Source: Gordionus sp. m RMFG-2023
Taxonomy: Eukaryota; Nematomorpha; Gordioida; Chordodea; Parachordodidae
DNA: 64,000 nucleotides
Assembly: GCF_954871325.1 (NCBI RefSeq)
Contig: NC_088777.1
Span: forward strand, 49,081,366-49,145,365
Direction of reading: 5' to 3'
Both the position numbers and the translations under genes were made by a program. Positions 36,501-48,300 of this stretch are shown in pieces. The notes beneath the pieces were generated by a model that was not told where the DNA came from, did not search any database, and was given only the letters and a program-made list of their open reading frames with translations. Each line of letters begins with the position of its first letter. Position 1 is the stretch's first letter.

Positions 36501-39500
36501 ACTGGAAGATTATTTACACTCAAGGCTAGAAGATATCAAAGAGACTAAAAATAATGTCAACAATAGTCGTATTGTATTTACATAAACATATATGATAAAT
36601 TATAAATATTAATATTACATAATAAAGTATAATGAAACCTCTAGTTAAAAATACTATAATAGAATGCCCTATTTTTAATAATAATGTTGAGGTTTTTCTA
36701 AAAAAAATTCGATAATATATTTAAAGATCCACAATATACCGATATAGAAAAAGCATACGCATTTACGCAGAGGTTACCTGATGATCTTTACCTGAGACTA
36801 GAGGCGATATGCACTCCTACGGAATTTAGCAATCCATCGATCGTACTCGAGAGATTTAAACTTTTACAGCCAGACAATTCGAACATAGCGTATTTGAAAG
36901 AATTCAGTGAAGTAGTACAAGAAAAAAATGAAACATTCAGTAATTGGGTAACCAGATTATGTTTATTGAGTAATAAATGCAAATTTAGTTATTATAATAG
37001 AGCAATAGAGAGAATAAAAATATATTCAACCAATAAAGATATACGTCAGAAAATTTCACATGTAGAAAGTTTAGATATTCAAGAAATAATAAAAATAGGA
37101 AAGGGGATTGAGAATGAAGAAGCTTATGACAAAATAATTAATAAAATTGATAATATAAAAATAGAAGATATCCGAGATAAAACAAATAAAAATGCGGAAG
37201 GACAATCAGGCGGATACGGATAGAAGAATGACGAAATACGATGATCGAAATAGAGGAGTAGATGCACAAACGAATTACGTCCATAGAAATCAATGGAGGC
37301 CTAGATACGACAGTTATCAAAGAAATAATAGTTTAATTTATTTTATTAATTTTATTATTTCAATTTTATAAAAATTACAACTGAAAAACTTTACAATTTT
37401 TACAGCTATATATACACATTATTATTTACATGTCAACATTAATATAATTTAAAAGGTCCTTTAAAAAAGAAAAGATTTTTACAGAAAGTCAATGTAAAAA
37501 ATATTCAAATTATAGGTTATCAAAAATAAAGAAATGTTTTTTACAAAAGGTCATAAGTTACTATGTAAAAAATATTCAAATTATATATTAACAACATTCC
37601 CCCCCCCCCTTTTTTTGTCATCTTTCCTCAGTTTCTTATCTTCACTTCCAGTCATTCGTTTCTCAATTGCTCCATTAGTCATTCGTTTCTCAATTGCTCC
37701 ATTAGTCATTTGTTCGTATATCTTTAGATTGTTTGTTTGACCAGTTGAATCGATTATCGAACATCATGAAACATCGTTGGTTGTACATCATTGTTAGTTG
37801 AACATTGCATGTTGATTTGCTATTTGTATTGATCATCCCATTTCTCTTTCAAAATTTTATTTATTTATAACAATCATTTTCTATGTCGTAGGTCATATTC
37901 TCGCTTTTGAACTTGACTTTGAATTTTCGAATTTTGAACTTGACTTTGAATTTTCGAATTTTAAACTTGAACTTGTTCACTTCTTCCCCCTTTAAAAATT
38001 TTTTCAGTATTATTTATTGATGCTCTCTTTTTTATTTGATCCAAATGTCTCCTGATAATATGATGTCCATTGTCTATTCTGTATGTCAAGTTGCCTTCTT
38101 TTTGTACTACTACTCCTTTATCCCAAATATTTTATTTAAACGTCTTGTACCAAATCTTGTTTCCTATTTCTATTTCTCTATTCTTTGATATTTTTCTTCT
38201 TAATATATTCTCGTTATCTTCCACAGGTTTGATTAAGTCCCATTTAGTCCTGATCGTTCTTGAAAACATAACTTTACTGGGTATCATATTCGTTGTATCA
38301 TTCGGCGTATTTCTATAATTAAACAAAAATTTCTCTAAGTCTATGTTCGTGTTGTTTTCCATATTTTTTTTAAGACTCATTTTCATAGTTTTTATCATCC
38401 GTTCACATTGACCATTCGATTGTTGATGATGAGGTGCTGTAAGTATGTGTTTTATGCCATAATCTTCACGAAACTTTTTAAATAATTGACTAGTAAAATT
38501 CGTACCATTATCCGTCACGATTTTGTGTGGTATTCCGAATAAGCTTATAATTTTCATCAATTCTTTTAAAGTTGATTCCGTCGTAATGTTTTTCATTCGT
38601 TTTACGATTGGAAATTTGCTATACGCATCCACAAATACCATATAATTGTTGTTTTCAAATTGTAAAATCTATGTGTACACGTTCAAAAATCTTTGTTGCT
38701 GGTTTCCATGGATTTTGTATTTTGTGAGGGTTATCCGAATATCTGTTACATGAGTCACAATTTTTTACCTCTAGATCTATCTCCGTGTTTATACCAGGCC
38801 ACCACAGCCAACATTTTCGTTTTACCTGCACCTAAATGTCCTTTATGTAGTTCGCGTAAAATCTCTTTTCTCATGTTCATCGGTATTATTATTCTGTTTT
38901 CTTTAAATAGACAAAGTTTTATCAAACTCAATTCCATTTCCATGTTTCTGTATGTTTTGTTCTTTATTGGTTCATTATTTTCTAATATTATCAATTATTT
39001 CCATTAGTTCTTTATCATTCTTTCTTTGTTTCTTTAACTAATTGATTGAAGTTTATTGGTATGTCCCATAATTTGTCAATTTCTTTATCATCTATATTCT
39101 TTATCGCATTTTCTGTATTTGTCAATGGTAATCTTGATAAACAATCGGGCACCAAGTTTTGTTTCCCCGGTCTATATATTATTGTATAATCATAAGCTCC
39201 CATTGCTAAATTCCATTTTTGTAAACGCATTGATATTGAAGTATTATCTTTGAGTGTTTTTGAAAACAAATATATTAGCGGTTTGTGATCTGTTATTATC
39301 GTAAATTTTGTCCCAATCAAATATTCTTGAAATTTTTTTACAGCATATATTATAGATAGAGCTTCTCTTTCAATGTTCGTATAATTTGTTTCGGATTTCA
39401 ATAAAGTTCTCGACGCAAATGCTATAGGTTTTTCTTTACCATCACCTTCCATGTGAAATAATACTGCACTTAATCCTTTTTTCGAAGCGTCAGTAGTAAT

Positions 39501-42500
39501 TCCTATAGGCAATTCAGGATTGTAAAAATTTAAAGTCGGCGGACTGCTAATCAACGCTTTCAAATCACTAAAACTCTTTTGGTGCACATCTTCCCATATC
39601 CATTTTTCCTTGTTAACCATTTTATATAGAGGATCAGCTAAGTCTGCAAAGTTGCACAAAAATTTTCTGTAATAACTGGCCATGCTTAAAAATGTCGCTA
39701 ATTCCTTTTTCTTTGTTGGTTTTGGCATGTTAGTAATAGCTTTAATTTTGTCTTCATTAGGATGTATGCCATTATCATCTATATCATGTCCCAAAAATCT
39801 AATCTCCTTCATAAACACACTCTTGTTGAAATTTGGTGTAAGCCCATATTTTGTTATTCTATCAAAAACTTTTTTTATGTTGTTCAGATGTATTTCATCA
39901 TTATCACCTGTTATCAATAAATCATCTTATAAAATATGACATCTTTCATATCTCCGAAAATTTTATCCATGGTGCATTGAACAATTCCTGATGTAGGTTT
40001 TTAAACCAAAAGGTAATCTCGTGAATCTATAATAACCTTTGTGCGTTGATATTGTAAGCAAATCTCTGGATTATTTATGTATTGGTATTTGTAGACGTTT
40101 TTGAAGTCAATTTTCGTAAATTTTTTTCCTTTTGATAATTTCGAAATTAAGTCATTAATACGTGGTATCGGATATTTAAAGTCCTCTAATACAGGGTTTA
40201 TCGTATTTTTGAAATTAGCACATAGTCTCAATGACCCATTACTTTTATAAACTGGAGTGAGTGGACTTGCCCATCGTACTTCATCTACCGGTTCTATTAT
40301 CTTGTCATCAATCCATTTTTGTAATTCTTTTGTTATCTTTTATATGGTACGCGTCTTGGTGGTATAATCTTTGGTTTAGCATCTTGTGTCAAATGTATAG
40401 CATCTTGTGTCAAATGTAATTTAACACCATTACAATATATAGGTTTTTTGTTGATTTTAGAACTACATTCTTTAATTAATTTTTCTATCGTATCATTATT
40501 ATTTTCCTCAATTAGATTCACGAATATATTGAGTATGTTACCAAAAACTTTTATCCACGTTCTTCCTAGTAGTAAAATTCTTGTCACTTTCGACTACATA
40601 CGCATCTAAGTTTTGAGTTTTGTCTTCATATCTCACTTTTATTTGAACGATTTCTAGCACCTTAATACTTTTCCCATCATAGCCAGTAAGTTTCGTATCC
40701 GATTTATTTAAGACTTTGATTCCTATCTTTCTAGCAATCTTAATCGGTAATATTGAAAATCGTGACTTACCTTAAAAAATATACATTTTATTATTATTAT
40801 TTTATTTCATTTGTTAAGATATATCAAATTATATTTTAAATGTTTAATTTAATTTTTTTTATAGTGTTTTAATAAAGTATAAATATTTCTTTTAAAAATG
40901 TGTATTTTTTTTTCATGGCTTAGTATTTTTTTTTTATTAAAAATTTCTATCACATATTTTTAAAACACTTATAAAATTAAAAACATAATTTTATAATTGT
41001 GTTCCCATAAAGGAACCATAATTATAGCAAATAAAAATTCTTTGGCTACGTTTGTAAAAAGCCGGATTTTTTAAAAACTTATAATGGCGAAAAATGGCCG
41101 TTTGTGAAAGACTATTGGAGTTAATAAGGAAGTTGTTAAAATTTTTGTATTTTGTTGATCCTTTTTGGTTTCTGCTTGTGTTAATGGATTGATATTGATA
41201 TTTGAGGGGATTGAAGAAATAGAGCGATATTTATTTATATATGCTAGCATCAATGTGTTTTTTCCAGCAGTGTGTTATTTTTACAACTTTAAAATCATTT
41301 TTTTGATATTTGAGGGGATTGAAGAAATAGAGCGATATTTATTTATATATGTTAGCGTCAATGTGTTTTTTCCAGCAATGTGTTATTTTTACAACTTTAA
41401 AATCATTTTTTGAGCGCGTTTTTTTAAATTTTAAAAAATCGGATTTTTCCATTCCATCATGTTTGGAATACCTATCTTATGAATGGTAGACAATTTTAAT
41501 GTTAACCTTTGAGTCATTTTTATATGTAAAAAATATTAGTGTTGTTAAACGGCTCGATTTGAGCTAAATCTTAAAAACGGCTAGCTCTACATTATAGCCA
41601 GGAAAATATTTCCTAAGCATCGAGACTTCGCAGTGGATGTTCAATCCTATGTGATATCTATGAGAATTTATTTTTAGGGTTGCATAATATTTTTCTGGAT
41701 AAGATATTGAGCTAGCCCTTTTTAAAAATCGGCTCAAAATGAGCCGTTTAACAACACTAAAAAATATATGGAAAATCTAATAACAAATTATATTAATTTT
41801 AAAAGTTTATGGAAAAATTGTTTGAAATTCATAGGTTAGGTATTTCCAAACCTGGCGGAATACATTTTCAAGTAAAATCAGATTTTGAAATTTAAAAAAA
41901 AATGTGCTCTTAAAATGATTCAAAGTTGTAAAAAATAACACATTGCCCGAAAAAAACACTTTGATGTTAACATGTACACATAGCAATTTAACACTTAAAT
42001 TTTTGTGATGCGTAATCGAAAAGGACGATTATTTAGATTGTTATGGGGACGCGAATGTAACGGGCAAAATTGGAACCGACATCGAGGATTTCAAGTGCTC
42101 CTGGCTGATTGTTACCGCTTTGACCAAAGCCACCGAAGAACAAATCCAAACTTTAAAAGTAATATTTTAAAATCTGATAAAATATACATATTGGTTATTA
42201 ATGAGCATGTTGGTGTTGGTTAAACGTGCCCCGGTCCGGTTAAAATTTTAGCGTGTAAGCCTCGAGATTTGGCAAATAGAGATCAAAACCTTTCTGCTAT
42301 CTACTAGTAAAATCTCCGGGGTTTGCATAATTTTATTCTGGCTAAAATCTTAATCTAGCCGTTTTAAAAAAATCGTAAATATCCTTTAAAACAATGTAAA
42401 ATTATAAAAATTTCGTGCCCATTATCTTTAGAACAAACAAAAAAATGTGTTATATTTTGATAAATTCAATTTAAAAGGACAATTACGGCAAGGCTGACAA

Positions 42501-42789
42501 AGATTGCGTGGGTATAGTTAAATCGATTTACCGCGACCTCAAAATGGAAGAGCATTTCAAGGAATTCGAAGAAAGGACCCGATCCACAATTTCGAATCTC
42601 ATAGAAAATGGAGGTAAAAATCTTGAAATAGAGGGACCGCTACCGAAAAATTTTTGCGAAATAGTGGATAACATATTCACCTTTGAGAACGACGTCGAAA
42701 AAGCGCGAAATAACGAAAAAGATGGCGCAACCATTCCCCCGGAAGTGTTTAGGCACTACGCTCGACTCATATTTGAGAGGGTTAGATGA
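30548..42789 (+). CDS. FDPS: Farnesyl pyrophosphate synthase, nine exons
   Basis: Condenses IPP with DMAPP and then GPP to give farnesyl diphosphate, the C15 precursor of isoprenoids. Exons: 30548-30578, 30621-30751, 30794-30934, 30974-31054, 31097-31219, 31262-31417, 31466-31543, 42024-42158, 42478-42789. All junctions are GT/AG and in phase, giving 395 residues. Motifs in order: [10 protein letters not shown] start; [10 protein letters not shown]; first Asp-rich motif [17 protein letters not shown], with two Phe four and five residues before the DDxxD as in C15-length enzymes; [11 protein letters not shown]; second Asp-rich motif DDYLDCYGD, then [17 protein letters not shown]. The C-terminus has about 40 extra residues before [18 protein letters not shown]. 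Introns 1-6 are 39-48 nt; intron 7 is 10.48 kb and full of transposons. Exons 1-7 are AT-rich and exons 8-9 much GC-richer. It looks functional if intron 7 is spliced. Confidence 0.93.
32480..33157 (-). mobile_element. hAT derivative (TAGGGGTGTACC ends) keeping the transposase C-terminus
   Basis: Ends TAGGGGTGTACC and GGTACATCCCTA, with flanks TTCCTTAT and TTCCTTGT (7 of 8 identical, hAT-type duplication). On the minus strand, near 32780-32890, a decayed peptide reads [13 protein letters not shown] followed by [15 protein letters not shown], the hAT C-terminal dimerisation motif. About 678 bp, so most of the parent element is deleted. The terminal sequences resemble those of the element at 52292-52938, which keeps the opposite end of a transposase. 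Confidence 0.7.
34834..40770 (-). mobile_element. Ty3/gypsy LTR-retrotransposon fossil, rearranged and broken
   Basis: The pol part lies at about 38070-40770 on the minus strand and shows, in normal order, protease-like sequence, reverse transcriptase, RNase H, the zinc-binding domain and an integrase core. The gag-like part lies at lower coordinates and occurs twice as an inverted pair: minus strand about 34834-36240, plus strand about 36480-37330. It includes an Asn/Tyr-rich tail. Long terminal repeats could not be identified. The element has many breaks (at least half a dozen), so it is an old, inactive copy. It lies antisense within FPPS intron 7. Family assignment rests on the domain order and the gypsy-type integrase and reverse transcriptase. 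Confidence 0.88.
41198..41413. repeat. Tandem duplication of about 109 bp
   Basis: GATATTTGAGGGGATTGAAG and the following sequence up to TTTAAAATCATTTTT occur twice in a row (about 41198-41306 and 41307-41413) with only a few differences. The unit forms the left end of repeat family B. The open frame across it is a consequence of the duplication. Confidence 0.8.
41237..41985. mobile_element. Palindromic repeat family B, copy 2, carrying a nested MITE A
   Basis: Left half (GTTTGGAATACCTATCTTATGAAT and flanks) and right half (GGTTAGGTATTTCCAAACCTGG through TTGATGTTAACATG) are inverted. The centre is split by the MITE at 41537-41759. The other copy is at 21366-21760. No protein; likely a MITE or foldback element. 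Confidence 0.6.
41537..41759. mobile_element. MITE family A, intact copy with TSD
   Basis: 223 bp. Ends TAGTGTTGTTAAACGGCTCG and GAGCCGTTTAACAACACTA, flanked by the perfect duplication AAAAATAT (41529-41536 and 41760-41767). The interior is partly palindromic around AATCTTAAAAACGGCTAGCTC and GAGCTAGCCCTTTTTAAAAATC. The 12-bp terminus is identical to that of the 13.7-kb hAT. Confidence 0.9.
42208..42405. mobile_element. MITE family A, degenerate copy in FPPS intron 8
   Basis: GGTGTTGGTTAAACGTGCC at the left and internal AAGCCTCGAGATTTGGCAAATAGA and CTAGCCGTTTTAAAAAAATCG blocks in family order. The right terminus is decayed. It occupies most of the 319-nt intron between FPPS exons 8 and 9. Confidence 0.65.
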
Positions 42790-45353
42790 TCGCGAACGAT
42801 GATACTCTAATCCGGAAACCGAATTCCGATTCTATCTACGAAAAATAATGTGACTAACTTTTTAAAATTAATGTCCTTTTTTTCTCACAACTATGACACT
42901 ATTTTATTGTATAACAAAAGATAATATTGCTTATTTCGAAGAATATGTTTTTAATTCTTCATCTAAATCAATATATATTATATAAAATATTGAAAACATT
43001 CATTCATTACAAATTTATTTAAATAGTTGTAATAGCATCTTCCAAAATATCAATTTATGAACACGTTCTTTGTTTATTTTTATCCATACAATCCTTGCCA
43101 TTTTTTTTTAAGATTTCTGGAAATCTTTTATGTTTATTAGCCAGCCCCTCCCTTCCGCTTTTAATAAAATGATCTCCTTCAGCGCGAGTTATAAGCGAAT
43201 TGTAATGAATGCACGAATTAAAAGTGAGCAAGCATTTCATATACTTTTCTATTCCCTATATACGAAATGGCTTGAACTGTTTAAAATGCAATTGTTTATT
43301 CTCGCTAAATATCTGATTTCTATAGTTTCCTATAGGCTAAGTAAATTAAAGATTGTATAAAGTAAATTTATACCACGATGAAATATTTGTATCGTAAAGA
43401 AATTATCTACCTTTCATAAAAATTTCAAAGAAACAAGGTCATTATACTTTTTAAAAAAAAAATCCACAAAAAATGACACTTTTTCCAAATATTTGGCAAA
43501 TTAGTGGATTTAAACGAATTCGAAAATAAGCTAAACAATAAATAAAGCAAGTATGTGAAAATCTACCTTCTTACTCATATTTTAATTGGTATGATTTATA
43601 TTGAGAAATTAGCTTGAACAAATCTCAAAGATCGCGAACATTTAATTTATAATTTTAGCGGGAGGAGGGGGGGGTGAAAATTCTAATTCAAAATTGGGTA
43701 ATTCTAGCAATTTTTTTTTAAAAATATCAAAATTTAAATACAACGAAATTCTTATTTAAATTTAAGGGAGAGAAAATGATTTACGATTTCATTTGCATTT
43801 TAAAATGATAATGAATTTTTTGTACTTTATTCTTTGCTCTGCTAAAATTCCAGATAATATAAGCATGTTAAAAACACGTAGAATATAAATTTCTTTCATT
43901 TTTAAAGAGTATGGAATATTGATTACTTTGATTTAAATATTCTTGTTTAGTGAGTGTGTATATATACTCTTAGTTACCTACATCAAAACGGTAAGCGGAA
44001 AATAATTCCCCAGAATCGATTTTCTTAAACATTTTATAGGTTTTTTTTACTATTTTATTAATTTTGTAACTTTTAATATCTTAATAAACTGGGATTTGTT
44101 TTTCCGGGGAATTATCTTCCTAAATTCCATCATAACATTTTATTTATGTAAAGTCTTTCAAGATCACAATTTTCTCAGAGAAAATACATTAAATTTTTTA
44201 TCCTCTCTATTTCCAACATAAATTTGGACATTATATCAGCAATTAAATATGACAAATCTGTGAAATTTGGCTTATGATATGCTAGTGTTGATTTCCTTTT
44301 TTTTGCTATTTTGCCGATTCAAAACATATGCTGGATTTATTGGCTGCTACCGAACCTTCTATAACATATTTTTTTAAGTGTCATTAAAAAGAAATATCTT
44401 GTCAATATTGTGCCAACTTCGAAATATACCCATTTTTATAATAATATCGGCAAAAAATGGGTGCTAAATAGGCTAAAAATATTAGGTTTTTTATTATTCT
44501 CATTTTAAAAAATAAAATAAATATGGAATATAAAAATGTTTGAATGAAGATGTCGGTCTTATTTTCGTATAAATAAACATAATATTTTTTATAAAATATT
44601 TTATAACAAAATGCACCAAAAAATATTAATTATAAAATCATTCGTATTAATCATTTGAAATATAAATAATAATATACAATTATAATAAGATATTTTTTCT
44701 CAAAAAATTTTTATTTCTTAAACGATAGAGTACCCTAATTGACAAGTTGTAGTCCCATTAGTATATAGTAACCGCAACACCGCTGCATAGTAAAATATAT
44801 CTCTTTAACCATAAAATGCCGCCTGAAAAACTTAAATGGAATCATTAGGTAAATTTGGGGGTATATATAAGATATAAAAATGTGTGAAAATAATATATAT
44901 ATTATAATATATACACAATAATTTAAATGTTACAATTACAAATAAAAAGAGAAAAATTTAAATAAATCCTCTCCTCAATATATAAACGATTATTTTAATA
45001 TATAGCGGCAGAGAAAAAAAAAATTGATAGCTACTTATATCATTATAATTCCTATTATATATTTTTTAAATTATAGAATTCCTTTCATTAAACTAATGGC
45101 ACAATAAAGATTTATAGCTAGCAATTTTTCAAAAAAAATTTTTTTTTTATTTCATGGAAATTATAACATTCAAATTTTTAACAGTTATAAATTTGTTATT
45201 TCGTGAGCATAAAAGGAATGATTTAATTTAAACACAATTTAAAAAAAATATATATATTTAAAATCGACACGATACTTAGTTTACGCGAAATTCAGCATCA
45301 TTTTTTTGCTAGGCAGAAGTAGACAAAATATTTCTCATTTAATCTAAAAACCA
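42790..45353. other. Spacer between the convergent FPPS and golgin genes
   Basis: The 3' ends of the two genes face each other here. Apart from a G-rich patch at 43661-43676 I see no exon, RNA gene or element with clear ends. Polyadenylation-type AATAAA words are common in this AT-rich background and not diagnostic. The frames at 43055-43240 and 43130-43360 overlap each other and look random. Confidence 0.45.
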
Positions 45354-48300
45354 TTAAATATGTTTAACGATTCCTTGGCAACATTTGCAAGCGGCCAAAT
45401 GGGCTTCCGGCAAAGTTGAATGGAATTGGGAAAAGGTGAGTGGAGTGGCTGATAACGAATCTGCATTCAAATAATTATCGTGGTAGGGGGTACCTGTTCC
45501 GAGGAGATCCAAGATCTGGGAGGCCTTAAGACCGAGTTCTTGGGCTTTCAAATATATAAAATTAACAATTGGAAGGTTTTTTTAATTTTATGGATTTATA
45601 ACCGTAGCATAATTTGTAGAGGATAGTTTTTTTTAGAAAAATACTGGTGTCCTATAGGGGATCGGACAAATAAAATTATAGTAAAAATTTAGATGACTAT
45701 CTGTAAATCATATATATTTAAAATTATAAAAAAATAGGGGTGTTTACTAAATACGTGAAATTAAAATCATTCACCCCTCCAAATTAAAATATTTTTAATT
45801 TACCGAATTGAGCAATTTCGGTTTCTTGAGGGTGACCAAGGGTTTTAGGGGCGTATAACGATAAGAGCTCTTTGAAATCGGATAATTTTTCCTTTTTTTT
45901 TATAAAAGAAATAAAAAAAAAAGGTTTGTAAATTGAGTTTCATTCATTCATATATAAATATTTCTCGATATAAATCAGAGGGGTAACATGCCAATTTAGT
46001 TTCACGTTAACGATCTGCGTCGGGCCTAATTTTTCAAGCCCGGCCCGTCGCGAATTTATTTAAATCTAGAAATTAATTTTTATAATAACTCAAATAAACG
46101 ATATATGTTATTTGGCGTCTACTTTCTATAAATAAAATCGGGATAGGTTAATTGGGAATTTGGATATTTCTTCCATTTTAGCGATTTTTTTTTTAATTTT
46201 CAATTTAAATACAAGTATTTAATCCTCTAGTATCTATTAATATTAATTTCAAATTTACTTTAAAAAATTTCTAGGAGATATAAGCCATGTTCCCGATTTT
46301 TAGCGATTTAGAACGGGAACCATAAAATCACATATATTTTAAAAAAATTTATAAGGCCTGACCCGGCCTGAATTTTCTTAACTACTTTTGCATATCTCTT
46401 TCACGGTGTAAATAAAATAAAATAAAATTTGAAATTTCTATTATATATTTTAAAAATATATGTGTTTCATTTATTTATTAAAAATAAACGTGTCACCAGC
46501 TGATTTGTTATACAACGAAGCTTCGAAATGCATTTTTAATGAATGCCGTCAATCCAATGTTAATAAAAATATTAGGTTCCAAAGTTAATATAATTTTTAA
46601 GAATTATTTTGATTCCCAATTAGAGAAGGCAAATTTTTTCAAAAAAATTATTATCTTTTTTTTTGAAAAACTTCTTCTTTTTTTTCCTTTAAAATTACGG
46701 ATTTGGCTATTTTACGGGAGAGAAAAATTAACTAATAACTATTATAGATAAACAATAACCGATAAAGTTGCCCCTCTAGAGGGGACACTTTTATGATAAT
46801 AATTAAGGATTTGCCTAATCATGATCGTAAATTCGTCCACGTTTCTGATTGGTCCATTTAATAGTTGTAAATTAAGATTGCATCTTTATATATTGTTTAA
46901 ATATTACTTGGGAATTATCTAAATGCAATAAATAGAAATAATAATAAAAAAATCGTGTTAGTAAATGATATCAACCATTTTGACCGAAATGGACGAAAAT
47001 ACGATCAAAGGAGGCCCACTAATCTATTTTGAGATAGTGTGTTTGATTTAGATTTGCTATAATAAACTTCTTAGTGTGCGTGTTGTGTTGTCCTAATTTT
47101 TGATTAATTTATTCATATTCTTTGTTTAAATCAATTTATAATTTTTGTTTAATTTGTGTTATTAAATTTTTGTTGTGTTTTTTTTTATTAATTATTGTTC
47201 TCTTATGACCAATATTTTTTTCCTCGATTCTATATCATGGACCATTTTTTTTGGATAATTTTTTGTTAATCTTCTTTATTTTGTTTTGGTATGGTTATAC
47301 AGGCATCGAACTGATGAATCAGATGATCGTCGGCATTGCATCTAAGGCATCTTCTTTTTCGTATTTCTTGTAAATGGTTGAACCTTGTAATCCCTTCTAA
47401 AGAATTTTGAGAATCGAAATTTCCTACCCACATTTAGAAATAAATATATCAACGTAATCTGAACAAAGTGCGACTTAAAAATTATGAGTTGAGATTGTGT
47501 CTCCGTCACAGGAATTTAAACAAAATTTATAATGGAAGAGAAAAACAAATAGCACTTAAATAAAAACACAACAAAAGCTAAAATTAATAACACAAATTAA
47601 ACAAAAGTTATAAATTAATTAAACAAAGAATACGAATAAATTAATCAAAAATTAGGACAATTTATTATTTTCATTATCTTTTTTTAAATACATTTTACCA
47701 ATCCGCGAATACTTGTTAATTGGCATTTATACAAATATTTTAACTTTTATAAATTTACATGTCAATTAAACAAATCATTGGTCCACGATGTTGAATCGAG
47801 GAAAAAAATATTAGTAAAGGACAATAATAAATATAAAAAACACAACAAAAGTTAAATTAATACGTGCCATACACTTTTTATAGTAATTTTAGTTTTAAAA
47901 TCAGAGTTGTATATTTGCTCAAAATAAAAAGATCTAGATCTCTTTGAAGATCGTAAAATTTGAAGATCTTTTATTTTTTAAAAATTTTGTGTATGCGATC
48001 AACGATCTTCATGATATTTATTTTTTTACCCCTTTATTAAAAGCCCAGATGTTTTTCAATTTTATTAATATAATATTTCTTTTATGTTTTATACCTCTCC
48101 TCCTGCCTTGATGAAAATTGAAAAACATTTGGGCTTTTAATAAAGGGGTAAAAAAATAAATATCATGAAGATCTTTGAAGATCGTTGATCGCAGCGATCT
48201 TCAAAGATCTACACAAAATTTTTAAAAAATAAAAGATCAAATTACGATCTTCAAAGATCTTGCTCAAATTTTTGAGCTAGATCTCGCTCAAAAATCTTCA

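Larger units (their letters stand above)
31544..42023 (+). other. 10.5-kb intron 7 of FPPS, packed with transposons
   Basis: Donor GTAATA after the codons for YFQVQ; acceptor AAAAG before those for DDYLDC. In order it contains about 0.9 kb of unassigned AT-rich DNA, a hAT remnant (32480-33157), and unassigned DNA (33158-34833) with a short CpG-bearing islet near 34250-34320 that reads [20 protein letters not shown] and that I do not recognise. A Ty3/gypsy fossil follows (34834-40770), then family B and MITE A repeats (41.2-42.0 kb). Sequence near 32262 (ATACCTAAAGTGAATATCGAAT) recurs inverted near 33450-33500, so the hAT remnant may sit inside an older palindromic element. Confidence 0.8.

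Noticed and set aside
42005-42223. 72-codon frame starting at the ATG at 42005
   Set aside because: Out-of-frame shadow of FPPS exon 8.
43055-43360. Overlapping frames on both strands downstream of FPPS
   Set aside because: No domain, AT-driven composition, no splice context; likely random.
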